A stretch of 55,887 nucleotides of DNA. Source: Nocardia alba NBRC 108234 (GTDB lineage Bacteria > Actinomycetota > Actinomycetes > Mycobacteriales > Mycobacteriaceae). Where the stretch lies: contig NZ_BDAX01000037.1 in assembly GCF_001612665.1 (NCBI RefSeq), forward strand, positions 1-55,887, in the 5' to 3' direction. Every line of letters begins with the position of its first letter. Position 1 is the first letter of the stretch. The notes below the pieces were generated by a model, which had not been told where the DNA came from, did not search any database, and saw only the letters and a list, made by a program, of their open reading frames with translations. This document shows, piece by piece, positions 9,011-17,267 of the stretch. The translations under genes were made by a program, and so were the position numbers.

Positions 9011-9155
9011 TTCGACCTCCGAAATAGGCTGTGAGCTGGCGTTTCGCGGGTTGTTCCTGCGATGACTCCAACGTTATGGCGCGAGCGGGGTCGGTCGAAT
9101 CAGTCATCTATAGGTACTTTGCCCCTGGCGACTACTGGCGATGTCGGCACGGCGA

Positions 9156-9161
9156 TACGGT
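9156..9161 (+). promoter_or_regulatory. Leaderless -10 box for the LAL regulator
   Basis: TACGGT is followed after 7 nt by the ATG at 9169. This supports the short N-terminus beginning MLRGRETE instead of the longer open frame from 9031. Confidence 0.55.
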
Positions 9162-9168
9162 GGAGCCC

Positions 9169-11928
9169 ATGCTGCGCGGACGCGAAACCGAACAGGCCAG
9201 GATCGACGACCTGCTCAGTGGGGCGCGCGCGGGCCGCAGCGGTGCCCTGGTACTGCGCGGCGAGGCCGGGATCGGGAAAACCGCGCTGCTGGATTACGCG
9301 GCGGCGCAAGGTATTCCGACGGTGCGCAGTGCCGGAATCGAGTCCGAGGCCGAATTGCCCTTCGCGGCACTCCATCTGCTGGTCCGGCCCGGCATGGCGT
9401 TGGTACAGCACCTGCCCTCGCGCCAGCGTGACGCACTGGAGGCCGCGTTCGGACTGGGCGACGGCGTGGCCGACGACCGGATGTTGATCGGTCTCGCGGT
9501 GCTGACCCTGCTCGCGGAGGAGGCGGCGCGGGGACCGCTGCTGTGCCTGATCGATGACGCGCACTGGCTCGACCGAGCCACCGGCGAAGCGCTGCTGTTC
9601 GCGGCCCGTAGGCTCGATGCCGAGGGGGTGGTGATGCTGTTCGCGACCCGTTCCGGTCCGCGGGACTTTCCCGCGCCGGGGCTGGCGGAACTCGCGCTGC
9701 CGGGGTTGGGTCCCGAGGCGGCGGCGGCCCTGCTCGACGCCGGTACGACCCGGTTGACACCGGCGACACGCTATCGCCTGCTCGCCGAGTCGCGCGGCAA
9801 TCCCCTTGCCCTGCTGGAACTTCCGGCCGCAGTCGGCGAGAACGGCGCCGACGACGCGAATCCGCTGCCGTTGACGCAGCGGTTGCAGGTGGCCTTCCAC
9901 GGCCGGGTCACCCGCCTGCCCGCGCCGACGCGGACCGCGCTCCTGGTCGCGGCGGCGGCCGGTACAGCGGACCTGGCGCCGATACTGCGGGCCGCGGCGC
10001 TTCTCGACGCGTCGCTGCGGGATCTGCAACCCGCGCAGGACGCGGGCATGATCGGCACCGACGGCCGGGTGCTGACCTGGCGCCATCCGCTGATGCGGTC
10101 CGCGGTGTACCAGGGCGCCGCGCTCACCGACCGCCTCGCGGCTCATCACGCCCTCGCCGAGGCGCTGACCGGTGCCGACTCCGCCGACCTGCGCGCCTGG
10201 CATCGCGCCAGTGCCGCAACAGGTCCCGACGAAGACATCGCGACCGAACTGGAACGAACGGCCGACCGTGCCCGGCACCGCCACGGCCTCCACGCCGCCG
10301 TGGCAGCCTACGAACGCTCGGCGGCGCTGAGCATCCACGCAACTGCCGGCATTCACGCAACCGCCGACATCCACACGAACGCCGGCGTCGACACGAACGC
10401 CCGAGCGCGCAGACTCGTCCTCGCCGCCGAGACCGCGATCGAAGCGGGCCTCACCGACCGAGCGGAACAGCTCGCCGAGCGAGCCGCGGCCCTGATCGGT
10501 GATATCCGACTCCGCGGCAGCGGCGAGAGCGGGCTCGAACTCCGGCTGGACCTGGTGCGAGCGCGGGCCGAATTCGCCGGCGGCAAGCCGGGTTCCGCCT
10601 ATCGACGGCTGATGTCGGCGGCCGTCGCGATGCGCGAGTCCGATCACCGCGGGGCTGCCCGGATCCTGACCGAGGCCGTCCACACCGCGTGGTATCTCGG
10701 ACCCGATGAAGTCGACGAGGTGGCCACCGTCCTGGCGACGCTGCGGCTGGTGGAGGAAGATCCCACGACGCCGATCGCGCGGTATCTGACCGACTCGGTG
10801 GCGGGCAGGCGAAGCATCGACCTGCGGGACGCGGCGGCCGCCGCGCGCGCGGGCGGAACGGACAACCCGGCCGACCTCGTGCAACTGTGTGGCAGCGGTT
10901 TGGTCGTCGGACAGGACCGGCAGGTCGAGGAGTTGGCCGACGAGTTGATCACGCAATGCCGGGAGCAGGGGCGGATCGGATCGCTGGCGCCGCTGTTGTT
11001 CTTCCGGTCCGAGGGGCTGCTGTTCGGTGGGCGACCGAGGGCGAGCCGGATCGCGGCCGAGGAGGGGTTGCGCATCGCAGGCGATATCGGGCAGGCGCAG
11101 TGGGTGAGCCAGATCCACGCCTTTCTGGCATATCTCGCCGCGCTACAAGGTGATTCGGCACTCTGTCACGATCATGCCGATCGTGCGGTGGCCGAGGAAT
11201 TCGGCGGGTCGGGCGCGGTCGGTGCGTCCTGGGCGCACGCGGCCGTGGCGCTGCTGGCCCTCGGTGAAGGCAAGCTGGAGCAGGCGGGCACCGAACTCGC
11301 GCGGATGACGATCGAACCGGCGCGCCACCAGGTGATCGGACTGCGCACCCTCCCGGATCAGATCGAGATATCGGTTCGGCTCGGCGCCACCGACCGCGCG
11401 ACCGAGGCGCTGTCTCGGCTCACTGCCTGGTCGCAACGGGCCGAGCAGGCGTGGATCGCGGCGCTGGCCGCCCGTGGCCGCGCGTTGCTGGCCGAGGGCC
11501 CGGATGCCGAACAACACTTCGTGGCCGCGCTCGCCGCCAACCGACCGTTCGACGAAGCTCGCACGCGGTTGCTGTACGGCGAGTGGCTGCGCCGCGACAA
11601 GCGCAAGACCGACGCGCGGGCCCAGCTCGAGCAGGCGACGGCGCTGTTCGATCGGCTCGGCGCGGCACCGTGGAGCGAACGCGCCCGCTCCGAACTGGGT
11701 GCGCTCGGTATCGGAACCGGGGCACGCGCGAGCGACGGTCCACTGAGCCTGCTCACCCCGCAGGAAGCACACATCGTGCGGCTGGCGGCGCGAGGATTAT
11801 CGAATCGGGAGATCGCGGCGCGACTGTTCCTGAGCCATCGCACCGTCGGCCATCACCTGTACAAGGCGTATCCGAAGCTCGGTGTGCTGTCGCGCGGTGA
11901 GTTGAGCACGCTGGATCTGAGGGAATGA
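9169..11928 (+). CDS. Large ATP-binding LuxR-family (LAL/MalT-like) transcriptional regulator
   Basis: A 919-residue regulator with an N-terminal STAND/AAA ATPase (Walker A GEAGIGKT at residues 31-38, Walker B LLCLIDDAHW), a long helical TPR-like middle region and a C-terminal LuxR helix-turn-helix (LTPQEAHIVRLAARGLSNRE, then a second helix containing SHRTVGHHL). Such proteins switch on target genes on ligand binding and ATP-driven assembly. The start at 9169 was chosen from the family N-terminus (MLRGRETE) and a leaderless -10 box 7 nt upstream. The 46 extra codons of the longer frame look non-coding. A four-copy 18-bp in-frame repeat (10333-10404) lies in the helical linker. It is divergent from the SnoaL-like gene. 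Confidence 0.9.
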   Translation: MLRGRETEQARIDDLLSGARAGRSGALVLRGEAGIGKTALLDYAAAQGIPTVRSAGIESEAELPFAALHLLVRPGMALVQHLPSRQRDALEAAFGLGDGVADDRMLIGLAVLTLLAEEAARGPLLCLIDDAHWLDRATGEALLFAARRLDAEGVVMLFATRSGPRDFPAPGLAELALPGLGPEAAAALLDAGTTRLTPATRYRLLAESRGNPLALLELPAAVGENGADDANPLPLTQRLQVAFHGRVTRLPAPTRTALLVAAAAGTADLAPILRAAALLDASLRDLQPAQDAGMIGTDGRVLTWRHPLMRSAVYQGAALTDRLAAHHALAEALTGADSADLRAWHRASAATGPDEDIATELERTADRARHRHGLHAAVAAYERSAALSIHATAGIHATADIHTNAGVDTNARARRLVLAAETAIEAGLTDRAEQLAERAAALIGDIRLRGSGESGLELRLDLVRARAEFAGGKPGSAYRRLMSAAVAMRESDHRGAARILTEAVHTAWYLGPDEVDEVATVLATLRLVEEDPTTPIARYLTDSVAGRRSIDLRDAAAAARAGGTDNPADLVQLCGSGLVVGQDRQVEELADELITQCREQGRIGSLAPLLFFRSEGLLFGGRPRASRIAAEEGLRIAGDIGQAQWVSQIHAFLAYLAALQGDSALCHDHADRAVAEEFGGSGAVGASWAHAAVALLALGEGKLEQAGTELARMTIEPARHQVIGLRTLPDQIEISVRLGATDRATEALSRLTAWSQRAEQAWIAALAARGRALLAEGPDAEQHFVAALAANRPFDEARTRLLYGEWLRRDKRKTDARAQLEQATALFDRLGAAPWSERARSELGALGIGTGARASDGPLSLLTPQEAHIVRLAARGLSNREIAARLFLSHRTVGHHLYKAYPKLGVLSRGELSTLDLRE
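10333..10404 (+). repeat. Four-unit 18-bp in-frame tandem repeat in the LAL regulator
   Basis: Four consecutive 18-nt units encode the six-residue pattern IHATAG, IHATAD, IHTNAG, VDTNAR. Units 1 to 3 are close copies and the fourth is degenerate. The repeat keeps the reading frame, so copy number can change without breaking the protein. Confidence 0.8.
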
Positions 11929-11940
11929 AGGCGCGCCGGA

Positions 11941-12156
11941 TCAGCTGCGCGAGGCGGCGCGGGCGGCGCCGATGGTCCAGCGAACGGTGGCGACCGCGGC
12001 TCCGGCCAGTACCGCGACCTGCGGCGACCCGATGATCAGCAGCAACAGCGCGGCCACCACGAGCGCGGCGACGAGCGCCTCGAGCTTGTAGATCGGCCAC
12101 GCGCTGCCCGCGATGTCGACGGTCGCGGGCGCTGCCGTTGAGGTGAGCACTGCCAT
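11941..12156 (-). CDS. Small membrane protein of unknown function
   Basis: A 71-residue protein with a short polar N-terminus and two closely spaced hydrophobic stretches, LEALVAALVVAALLLLIIG and VAVLAGAAVATVRW, probably a two-helix hairpin in the membrane. I do not recognise the family. The start is supported by a leaderless promoter, with -10 TATCCT (12169-12164) 7 nt before the ATG. A 20-bp palindrome at 12181-12200 lies in the -35 region. It converges on the LAL regulator with only 12 nt between stop codons and is divergent from the Ddn-like gene. Confidence 0.65.
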   Translation of the reverse strand: MAVLTSTAAPATVDIAGSAWPIYKLEALVAALVVAALLLLIIGSPQVAVLAGAAVATVRWTIGAARAASRS

Positions 12157-12163
12157 GCAGACC

Positions 12164-12169
12164 AGGATA
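12164..12169 (-). promoter_or_regulatory. Leaderless -10 box for the 71-residue membrane protein
   Basis: TATCCT on the minus strand lies 7 nt before the ATG at 12156, with no ribosome binding site between. Confidence 0.5.
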
Positions 12170-12180
12170 GGCGCACATCG

Positions 12181-12200
12181 AAGTTCGGTCCACCGAACTT
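12181..12200. promoter_or_regulatory. 20-bp palindromic operator candidate in a divergent promoter
   Basis: AAGTTCGGT-CC-ACCGAACTT has perfect 9-bp arms around a 2-bp centre. It sits over the -35 region of the leftward membrane-protein gene and 53 nt before the rightward Ddn-like gene, so one bound regulator could affect both. The binding protein is unknown. Confidence 0.5.
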
Positions 12201-12252
12201 ATTCGAGTGACCCTATCGGGAACATCACAGAGCGTGGGTTCGTTATGCGGTC

Positions 12253-12687
12253 ATGCCACTCACAGGAGAGTACGCACCGAGCACATCGGACTGGGCACGC
12301 GAACAGGCCGAGACCTACGAGAACTCCGGCGGCGCCGAGGGCACCTCGATGCAGGGCAAGCCCGTCATCCTGCTCACCACCAAGGGCGCCAAGACCGGCA
12401 AGCTGCGCAAGACGCCGCTGATGCGGGTCGAGCACGACGGCGAGTACGCCGTCGTGGCGTCACTGGGCGGGGCGCCGAAGAACCCTGTCTGGTACCACAA
12501 CATCAAGGCACATCCGCACGTCGAACTGCGCGACGGCACCACCAGCAAGGATTACACCGCACGCGAGGTTTCCGGCGACGAGCGCGCGCGGTGGTGGGAA
12601 CGCGCGGTCGCCGCGTGGCCCGACTACGAGGAGTACACGAAGAAGACCGACCGCGTGATTCCGGTCTTCGTCCTCACCCCACGCTGA
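12253..12687 (+). CDS. Deazaflavin (F420)-dependent nitroreductase family protein (Ddn-like)
   Basis: A 144-residue split-barrel protein of the Ddn/FDOR-A family, which uses reduced F420 to reduce quinones or nitroaromatics, often at the membrane. Family markers are GKPVILLTTKGAKTGKLRKT (phosphate-binding part of the F420 site), LMRVEHDGEYAVVASLGG, PVWYHNI and PHVELRDGT, and the aromatic C-terminal region RWWERAVAAWPDY. M. tuberculosis Rv1558, beside ilvA, is the recalled positional counterpart. A strong hairpin separates this gene from ilvA, so they are probably not one transcript. The start ATG gives the usual family length. The physiological substrate is not known. Confidence 0.88.
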   Translation: MPLTGEYAPSTSDWAREQAETYENSGGAEGTSMQGKPVILLTTKGAKTGKLRKTPLMRVEHDGEYAVVASLGGAPKNPVWYHNIKAHPHVELRDGTTSKDYTAREVSGDERARWWERAVAAWPDYEEYTKKTDRVIPVFVLTPR

Positions 12688-12702
12688 ACCCGCAGGTCGG
12701 AG

Positions 12703-12731
12703 CCACCCGCCGGGACTGCCCCGGCGGGTGG
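12703..12731 (+). terminator. Terminator after the Ddn-like gene
   Basis: Perfect 12-bp arms CCACCCGCCGGG and CCCGGCGGGTGG around loop ACTGC, placed 15 nt after the stop codon and ahead of the separate ilvA promoter. Confidence 0.7.
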
Positions 12732-12762
12732 TTCCGCTGAACGAGGGCGGGAGGAGCCTCGG

Positions 12763-12768
12763 TAGCAT
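12763..12768 (+). promoter_or_regulatory. Leaderless -10 box for ilvA
   Basis: TAGCAT is followed after 7 nt by GTG at 12776, which supports that codon as the ilvA start over the longer open frame beginning at 12728 inside the terminator. Confidence 0.6.
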
Positions 12769-12775
12769 TGTCGAG

Positions 12776-14128
12776 GTGTCCAACATCGCTGACGTCGCCG
12801 AAGTGCCCGTAACCCGTCCGCCGCTCACCGCGGACGAGATCGACGCCGCCGCCAAGCGAATTTCCGACATCATCGAGCCGACACCGCTGCAGTACAGCGC
12901 GCGACTGTCGGCGAGCACCGGGGCCCAGGTGTACCTCAAGCGCGAGGACCTGACCGCGGTCCGCTCCTACAAACTTCGCGGCGCCTACAACCTGATGGTG
13001 CAGCTCACCGCCGGCGAGCGCGCGGCGGGCGTGGTCGCCGCCAGCGCGGGCAACCACGCGCAGGGCGTGGCGTTCGCCTGCCGGGCGATGGGTGTGCGCG
13101 GGCGCATCTACGTGCCCACCACCACCCCCAAGCAGAAGCGCGACCGCATCCGCGTGCACGGCGGCGAGTTCGTCGAGCTGATCGCCGTCGGCGAGACCTA
13201 CGACGCCGCGGCCGCGGCCGCGGCCGACGATGTGGCCCGCACCTGCGCCACGATGGTGCCGCCGTTCGACGACACGCGCACCGCCGCCGGTCAGGGGACC
13301 ATCGCCGCGGAGTTCCTCGAGCAGCTCGGGGCCGCACCCGACCTGGTGGTCGTCCCGGCGGGCGGCGGCGGCTGCCTGGCGGGCATCGGCACCTACCTGC
13401 GTGAACGCGCCCCGCGCACCGGTCTGCTCGCGGTCGAACCCGCGGGCGCGGCCTCGCTGACCGCCGCGCTGGTCGCGGGCGCACCGGTGACGCTGCCCGA
13501 GATCGACCCGTTCGTCGACGGCGCCGCTGTGCGCCGGATCGGCGAACTGCCCTACCGAGCGGCGGCCTCGTTCGGCGGCCGGATGGTCTCGCACGCCTCG
13601 CTGCCCCTGCTCACCACGCCCGAATCCACTACCGGAACACCGGCTTTCCGGGTGATGCTGGTCGACGAGGGCGCCATCTGCACCGCGATGCTCGATCTCT
13701 ACCAGAACGAGGGCATCATCGCCGAACCCGCGGGCGCGCTGGCCACCGCCGCCTTGGCCGAGATCGACATCGAGCCCGACAGCACGGTGGTGGTACTGAT
13801 CTCGGGCGGCAACAACGACGTCTCGCGCTACGGCGAGATCATCGAACGGTCACTGGTACATCGCGGACTCAAGCACTATTTCCTGGTCGACTTCCCACAG
13901 GAGCCCGGTGCGCTGCGCCGCTTCCTCGACGATGTCCTCGGCCCCGACGACGACATCACCATGTTCGAGTACGTCAAGCGCAACAACCGGGATACCGGGG
14001 CCGCGCTGGTCGGTATCGAGCTCGGCGCCACCGACAATCTCGCCTCGCTCATGCACCGCATCGAGGAGTCCCCGATCCAGGCCGAACGCCTGGAGCCGGG
14101 CTCTCCCGCCTACCGCTATCTGACGTAG
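12776..14128 (+). CDS. ilvA: Threonine dehydratase IlvA
   Basis: A PLP-dependent enzyme that deaminates threonine to 2-oxobutyrate, the committed step to isoleucine. The 450-residue protein has the PLP lysine in VRSYKLRGAYN (Lys66), the SAGNHAQG motif, the glycine-rich phosphate loop GGGGCLAG, and a single C-terminal ACT-like domain (HYFLVDFPQEPGALRRF). That is the actinobacterial biosynthetic form. The GTG at 12776 was chosen because of a leaderless -10 box 7 nt before it. Compared with the M. tuberculosis protein as I recall it, about 20 residues are inserted between MVS and VDEGA (13592-13660). It converges on the beta-lactamase-like gene. Confidence 0.94.
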   Translation: MSNIADVAEVPVTRPPLTADEIDAAAKRISDIIEPTPLQYSARLSASTGAQVYLKREDLTAVRSYKLRGAYNLMVQLTAGERAAGVVAASAGNHAQGVAFACRAMGVRGRIYVPTTTPKQKRDRIRVHGGEFVELIAVGETYDAAAAAAADDVARTCATMVPPFDDTRTAAGQGTIAAEFLEQLGAAPDLVVVPAGGGGCLAGIGTYLRERAPRTGLLAVEPAGAASLTAALVAGAPVTLPEIDPFVDGAAVRRIGELPYRAAASFGGRMVSHASLPLLTTPESTTGTPAFRVMLVDEGAICTAMLDLYQNEGIIAEPAGALATAALAEIDIEPDSTVVVLISGGNNDVSRYGEIIERSLVHRGLKHYFLVDFPQEPGALRRFLDDVLGPDDDITMFEYVKRNNRDTGAALVGIELGATDNLASLMHRIEESPIQAERLEPGSPAYRYLT

Positions 14129-14130
14129 GT

Positions 14131-14144
14131 CCACCGCGCGGTGG
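14131..14144. terminator. Short palindrome between convergent genes
   Basis: The perfect 14-bp palindrome CCACCGCGCGGTGG fills the whole gap between the ilvA stop and the stop of the convergent hydrolase gene. It is a plausible bidirectional terminator. Confidence 0.45.
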
Positions 14145-15395
14145 TCAGGCCGCCGCGCGGTCCTCACGACGTCCGGACGGGCGACCCGTGCGCGCGCCCG
14201 ACACGACCAGCGGTAGCAGCCAACCCAGGGCGAGCTGGTCGTAGGGCAGCAGGATCTGGTCGAGGCGGTTGTGGACGTAGGCCACCGACAGGCCCGACTG
14301 CGGGTCGACCCAGCCGAACGAACCGCCGAGTCCGATATGACCGAAGGCGGACCGCGCACCGGGAACGGGCATCGAGTGGTAACCCAGGTGCCACATCATC
14401 GGCAGGTAGAACAGCGCGTGGTCGAGCCGGTAGCTCTGCACCCGGCGGATCGCGGCGTGCGTGCTCGGCCGCAGGTACGGCGTGCCGTCGACGGTGAAAC
14501 CGTCGGCCAGCGCGGCATACATCTTCGCCAGCCCGGCGGCCGTCGCGACACCGTTGCCCGCGGGCATCTCGGTGTTCAGGATCGGCGGGGCGTCACCGTC
14601 GAGAATGCCGTCCAGACCGGGCACGAACAGGCAACGGGCGGCCGCACCGAGCGGGCCGGGCAGCCGGAAACCGACATTCGCGAGCAGACCGGCGCCGATC
14701 GGATGCGCGGCGAAACTCAAGTGCGCCCCGGACAGCCGAGCGTATTCGGTCGACGAGTCAGCGGCGGGCCGCCCGAGGTGGATGCCGTCGATCCCGAGCG
14801 GATCGGTGACCTCGGTGCGGATCAACTCGCTCATGTTCCGGCCGGTCACAGCCCTGGCCAGGCCCGCGAGCAGCCAACCGTAGGTCAGGGCGTGATAGGT
14901 GGGGGTGCCGAGGTGGCGGTCCGGGGCGGCCAGCGCCAGCCGGTCCTCCATCAACTCGTGATCGAGTGCCTCCGCGGCGGTGCCCGCGACCGAGGACAGC
15001 GACGACAGGCCCGACCGGTGGGTGAGCACGTCGGCGACGGTGATCGCGCCCTTGCCGCGCGCGGCGAAACGCGGCCAGTATTCGGCGACCGGGGCCTGGT
15101 AGTCGATCAGTCCGCGATCGGCGAGCCGGTGGATGACGGTGGCGGTGACGCCCTTGGTCGCGGAGAACACGATCGCGCCGGTATCGGCGTTCCATGGTCG
15201 GTCGCCCGCGCTACCGGTCCAGAAGTGGGCGAGCGGTTCACCGTGCCGATAGATCGCCAGTGCCCCACCCGCGTCGCGGCGGTGGCCGATCAAGGCGGCG
15301 AAAGCGCGCACCAGTGGACCGAACCCGGCCGGGGCGTAGCCCCCGACTCCGGCCGGGAGGGCAGTGCTGTCCTGCCCGTAAGCGTCGTTGCTCAT
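14145..15395 (-). CDS. Class C beta-lactamase-fold serine hydrolase (EstB/LipL-like esterase)
   Basis: A 416-residue serine hydrolase of the beta-lactamase/transpeptidase-like superfamily. The nucleophile is in SATK (consensus SxxK), VLTHRSGLSSLS follows in the usual place, the YHALTYGW segment supplies the second-motif tyrosine, and HIGLGGSFGW near the C-terminus is the third (HxG-type) motif. There is no signal peptide, so a cytoplasmic esterase is more likely than a true beta-lactamase. Two ATGs are adjacent. The second (15395) was chosen because a -10 box TATAGT lies 6 nt upstream, as in other leaderless genes here. It converges on ilvA. The substrate cannot be inferred. Confidence 0.87.
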   Translation of the reverse strand: MSNDAYGQDSTALPAGVGGYAPAGFGPLVRAFAALIGHRRDAGGALAIYRHGEPLAHFWTGSAGDRPWNADTGAIVFSATKGVTATVIHRLADRGLIDYQAPVAEYWPRFAARGKGAITVADVLTHRSGLSSLSSVAGTAAEALDHELMEDRLALAAPDRHLGTPTYHALTYGWLLAGLARAVTGRNMSELIRTEVTDPLGIDGIHLGRPAADSSTEYARLSGAHLSFAAHPIGAGLLANVGFRLPGPLGAAARCLFVPGLDGILDGDAPPILNTEMPAGNGVATAAGLAKMYAALADGFTVDGTPYLRPSTHAAIRRVQSYRLDHALFYLPMMWHLGYHSMPVPGARSAFGHIGLGGSFGWVDPQSGLSVAYVHNRLDQILLPYDQLALGWLLPLVVSGARTGRPSGRREDRAAA

Positions 15396-15401
15396 CATGC
15401 A

Positions 15402-15407
15402 ACTATA
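15402..15407 (-). promoter_or_regulatory. Leaderless -10 box for the serine hydrolase gene
   Basis: TATAGT on the minus strand lies 6 nt before the ATG at 15395 and 3 nt before the ATG at 15398, favouring the downstream ATG. Confidence 0.55.
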
Positions 15408-15470
15408 CGGCGTTATGCCTCTTCGGCAACGCCGATTTTCGGACTGTGGCCGACCCGTGGCCGGGCGTCA

Positions 15471-17222
15471 TCACTCGGTGACCACGGTCCCCGCGCCGTC
15501 ACCCTCCTCCAGTACGGCGAAACTGTGACCCGAAATCAGTATTCCCGCACCGCTTTCGGTAGCCGGTGACCAGGCCAGCAGCACCCGACCGTGCACCGGG
15601 ATCACCACTTCGTCCTCGGCGAGGTTGCACACCACCGAGATTCGGCCACGCCGCAGGATGAACCAGCGTCGCGCCTCGTCGTAGTCGGCCCACACCCGTT
15701 CCAGCCAGGGATCGGCGAATTCGGGCCGTGACCTGCGCAGGGCGAGCAGGCCGCGGTAGCAGGCGAGCAACCGGGCGTGCGGTTCGCGACCGACCTCGGT
15801 CCAGTCGAGCTTGGAGCGGGTGAAGGTGGCCGGGTCCTGTGGGTCGGGCACCTCGTCGCCCGACCAGCCGTGCTCGGCGAACTCGGCGCGACGGCCGGTG
15901 GCGGTGGCCGCGGCGACGACCGGGTCGGTGTGGGAGGTGAAGAACTGGAACGGGGTGCGCGCGCCCCACTCCTCCCCCATGAAGAGCATCGGCGTACTCG
16001 CCGAGAGCAGCACCAGCGCCGCCTTCACCGCGAGCTGACCGGGGGTGAGGTAGGCGCTGGGTCGATCACCGATCGCGCGATTGCCGATCTGATCGTGATT
16101 GCAGGTGTACCCGAGCAGCGCGCTGCCGGGCAGCAGATCGCGACGCAGCGGCACGCCGTGGGTGCGGCCGCGAAAGCTGGAATAGGTCCCGGCGTGGAAG
16201 AAGCCGTGGGTGAGGGTCTGTGCGAGGCAGGACAGCGAGCCGAAATCGGCGTAGTAGCCCTGTCTTTCACCGGAAACGGCAGTGTGCACGGCGTGGTGCA
16301 GGTCGTCGTTCCACTGCCCGGTGAGCCCGTAGCCGCCCGCCGCGCGCGGGGTGATCAGCCGAGGGTCGTTGAGGTCGCTCTCCGCGATCAAGCTGAGCGG
16401 TCGGCCCAGATGTGCTGCCAACGCCGTGGTTTCGACGGCGAGCTCGTCGAGCAGGTGGGTGGCGGTACGGTCGACGAGCGCGTGGACGGCGTCGATGCGC
16501 AGCGCGTCGAGATGGAATTCGCGCAACCAGCGCAGGGCGTTGTCGATGATGTAGGCGCGGACCGCGTCAGAACCGGGACCGTCGAGGTTGAGGCTGCGAC
16601 CCCAGGTGTTGCGGCCCTCGGTGAGGTACGGGCCGAAGCGCGGCAGGTAGTTGCCGCACGGGCCGAGGTGGTTGTAGACCACGTCGAGGCAGACCGCCAG
16701 ACCTCGGGCGTGGCAGGCGTCGACGAAGCGCTGCAGGCCGTCGGGACCGCCGTAGCTCTCCTGGACCGCGTACCATCCGACGCCGTCGTAGCCCCAGTTG
16801 TGGGTGCCGTCGAAGGCGTTCACCGGCATGAGTTCGACGGTGGTGACGCCCAGTGTCACCAGATGGTCGAGGCGCTCGATCGCCGCGTCGAAAGTACCGT
16901 CGGGAGTGAATGTGCCGAGGTGGAGTTCGTAGAACACCGAGCCGGCCAGGGTCCTGCCGGTCCAGTTCCGGTCGGTCCACACCGCCTGGTCGAGATCGTG
17001 GACGGCGGAGGTTTCGTGCACGCCATCGGGTTGGCGGGCCGAGCGCGGGTCGGGCAGGACCGTCGGATCGTCGTCGATCAGGAAGCCGTAGCGGGCACCC
17101 TGACCTGCATCGACGCGGACCGACCAGTTGCCGCCACCGTTTCTTCGCATCGGGTGCTCGACCCCGTCCAGTTGCAGTCGCACCGCTGCCGCCGCCGGCG
17201 CCCACACCCGAAACTGCCTCAT
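15471..17222 (-). CDS. treZ: Malto-oligosyltrehalose trehalohydrolase TreZ
   Basis: A GH13 enzyme that releases free trehalose from maltooligosyl-trehalose made by TreY. The 583-residue protein starts with a family-typical CBM48-like domain (RQFRVWAPAAAAVRLQLDG). The barrel has YELHLGTFTPDGTFDAAI, DVVYNHLGPCGNY, the nucleophile in LDALRIDAVHAL, the acid/base in LIAESDL and the third acid in NHDQIGNR. It lies 45 nt downstream of a membrane-protein gene on the same strand and has no obvious promoter of its own, so it may be co-transcribed with it. It is physically separated from treXY, which is unusual against the contiguous mycobacterial treXYZ. Confidence 0.95.
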   Translation of the reverse strand: MRQFRVWAPAAAAVRLQLDGVEHPMRRNGGGNWSVRVDAGQGARYGFLIDDDPTVLPDPRSARQPDGVHETSAVHDLDQAVWTDRNWTGRTLAGSVFYELHLGTFTPDGTFDAAIERLDHLVTLGVTTVELMPVNAFDGTHNWGYDGVGWYAVQESYGGPDGLQRFVDACHARGLAVCLDVVYNHLGPCGNYLPRFGPYLTEGRNTWGRSLNLDGPGSDAVRAYIIDNALRWLREFHLDALRIDAVHALVDRTATHLLDELAVETTALAAHLGRPLSLIAESDLNDPRLITPRAAGGYGLTGQWNDDLHHAVHTAVSGERQGYYADFGSLSCLAQTLTHGFFHAGTYSSFRGRTHGVPLRRDLLPGSALLGYTCNHDQIGNRAIGDRPSAYLTPGQLAVKAALVLLSASTPMLFMGEEWGARTPFQFFTSHTDPVVAAATATGRRAEFAEHGWSGDEVPDPQDPATFTRSKLDWTEVGREPHARLLACYRGLLALRRSRPEFADPWLERVWADYDEARRWFILRRGRISVVCNLAEDEVVIPVHGRVLLAWSPATESGAGILISGHSFAVLEEGDGAGTVVTE

Positions 17223-17267
17223 CGGCCCAGCATCGCATGCCCCGCGCCGGTCCGCTCGATCAACGAT

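Noticed and set aside
8628..9107. N-terminal extension of the small membrane protein (frame to 9107)
   Set aside because: The extension overlaps the SnoaL-like gene, is arginine/proline-rich, and the internal ATG at 8627 has a strong ribosome binding site.
9031..9168. 46-codon N-terminal extension of the LAL regulator
   Set aside because: Contains promoter-like sequence and no family similarity; the -10 box TACGGT lies 7 nt before the ATG at 9169.
14145..15395. True secreted beta-lactamase
   Set aside because: SxxK-type motifs are present, but there is no signal peptide or lipobox, so an intracellular esterase-like hydrolase is the safer call.
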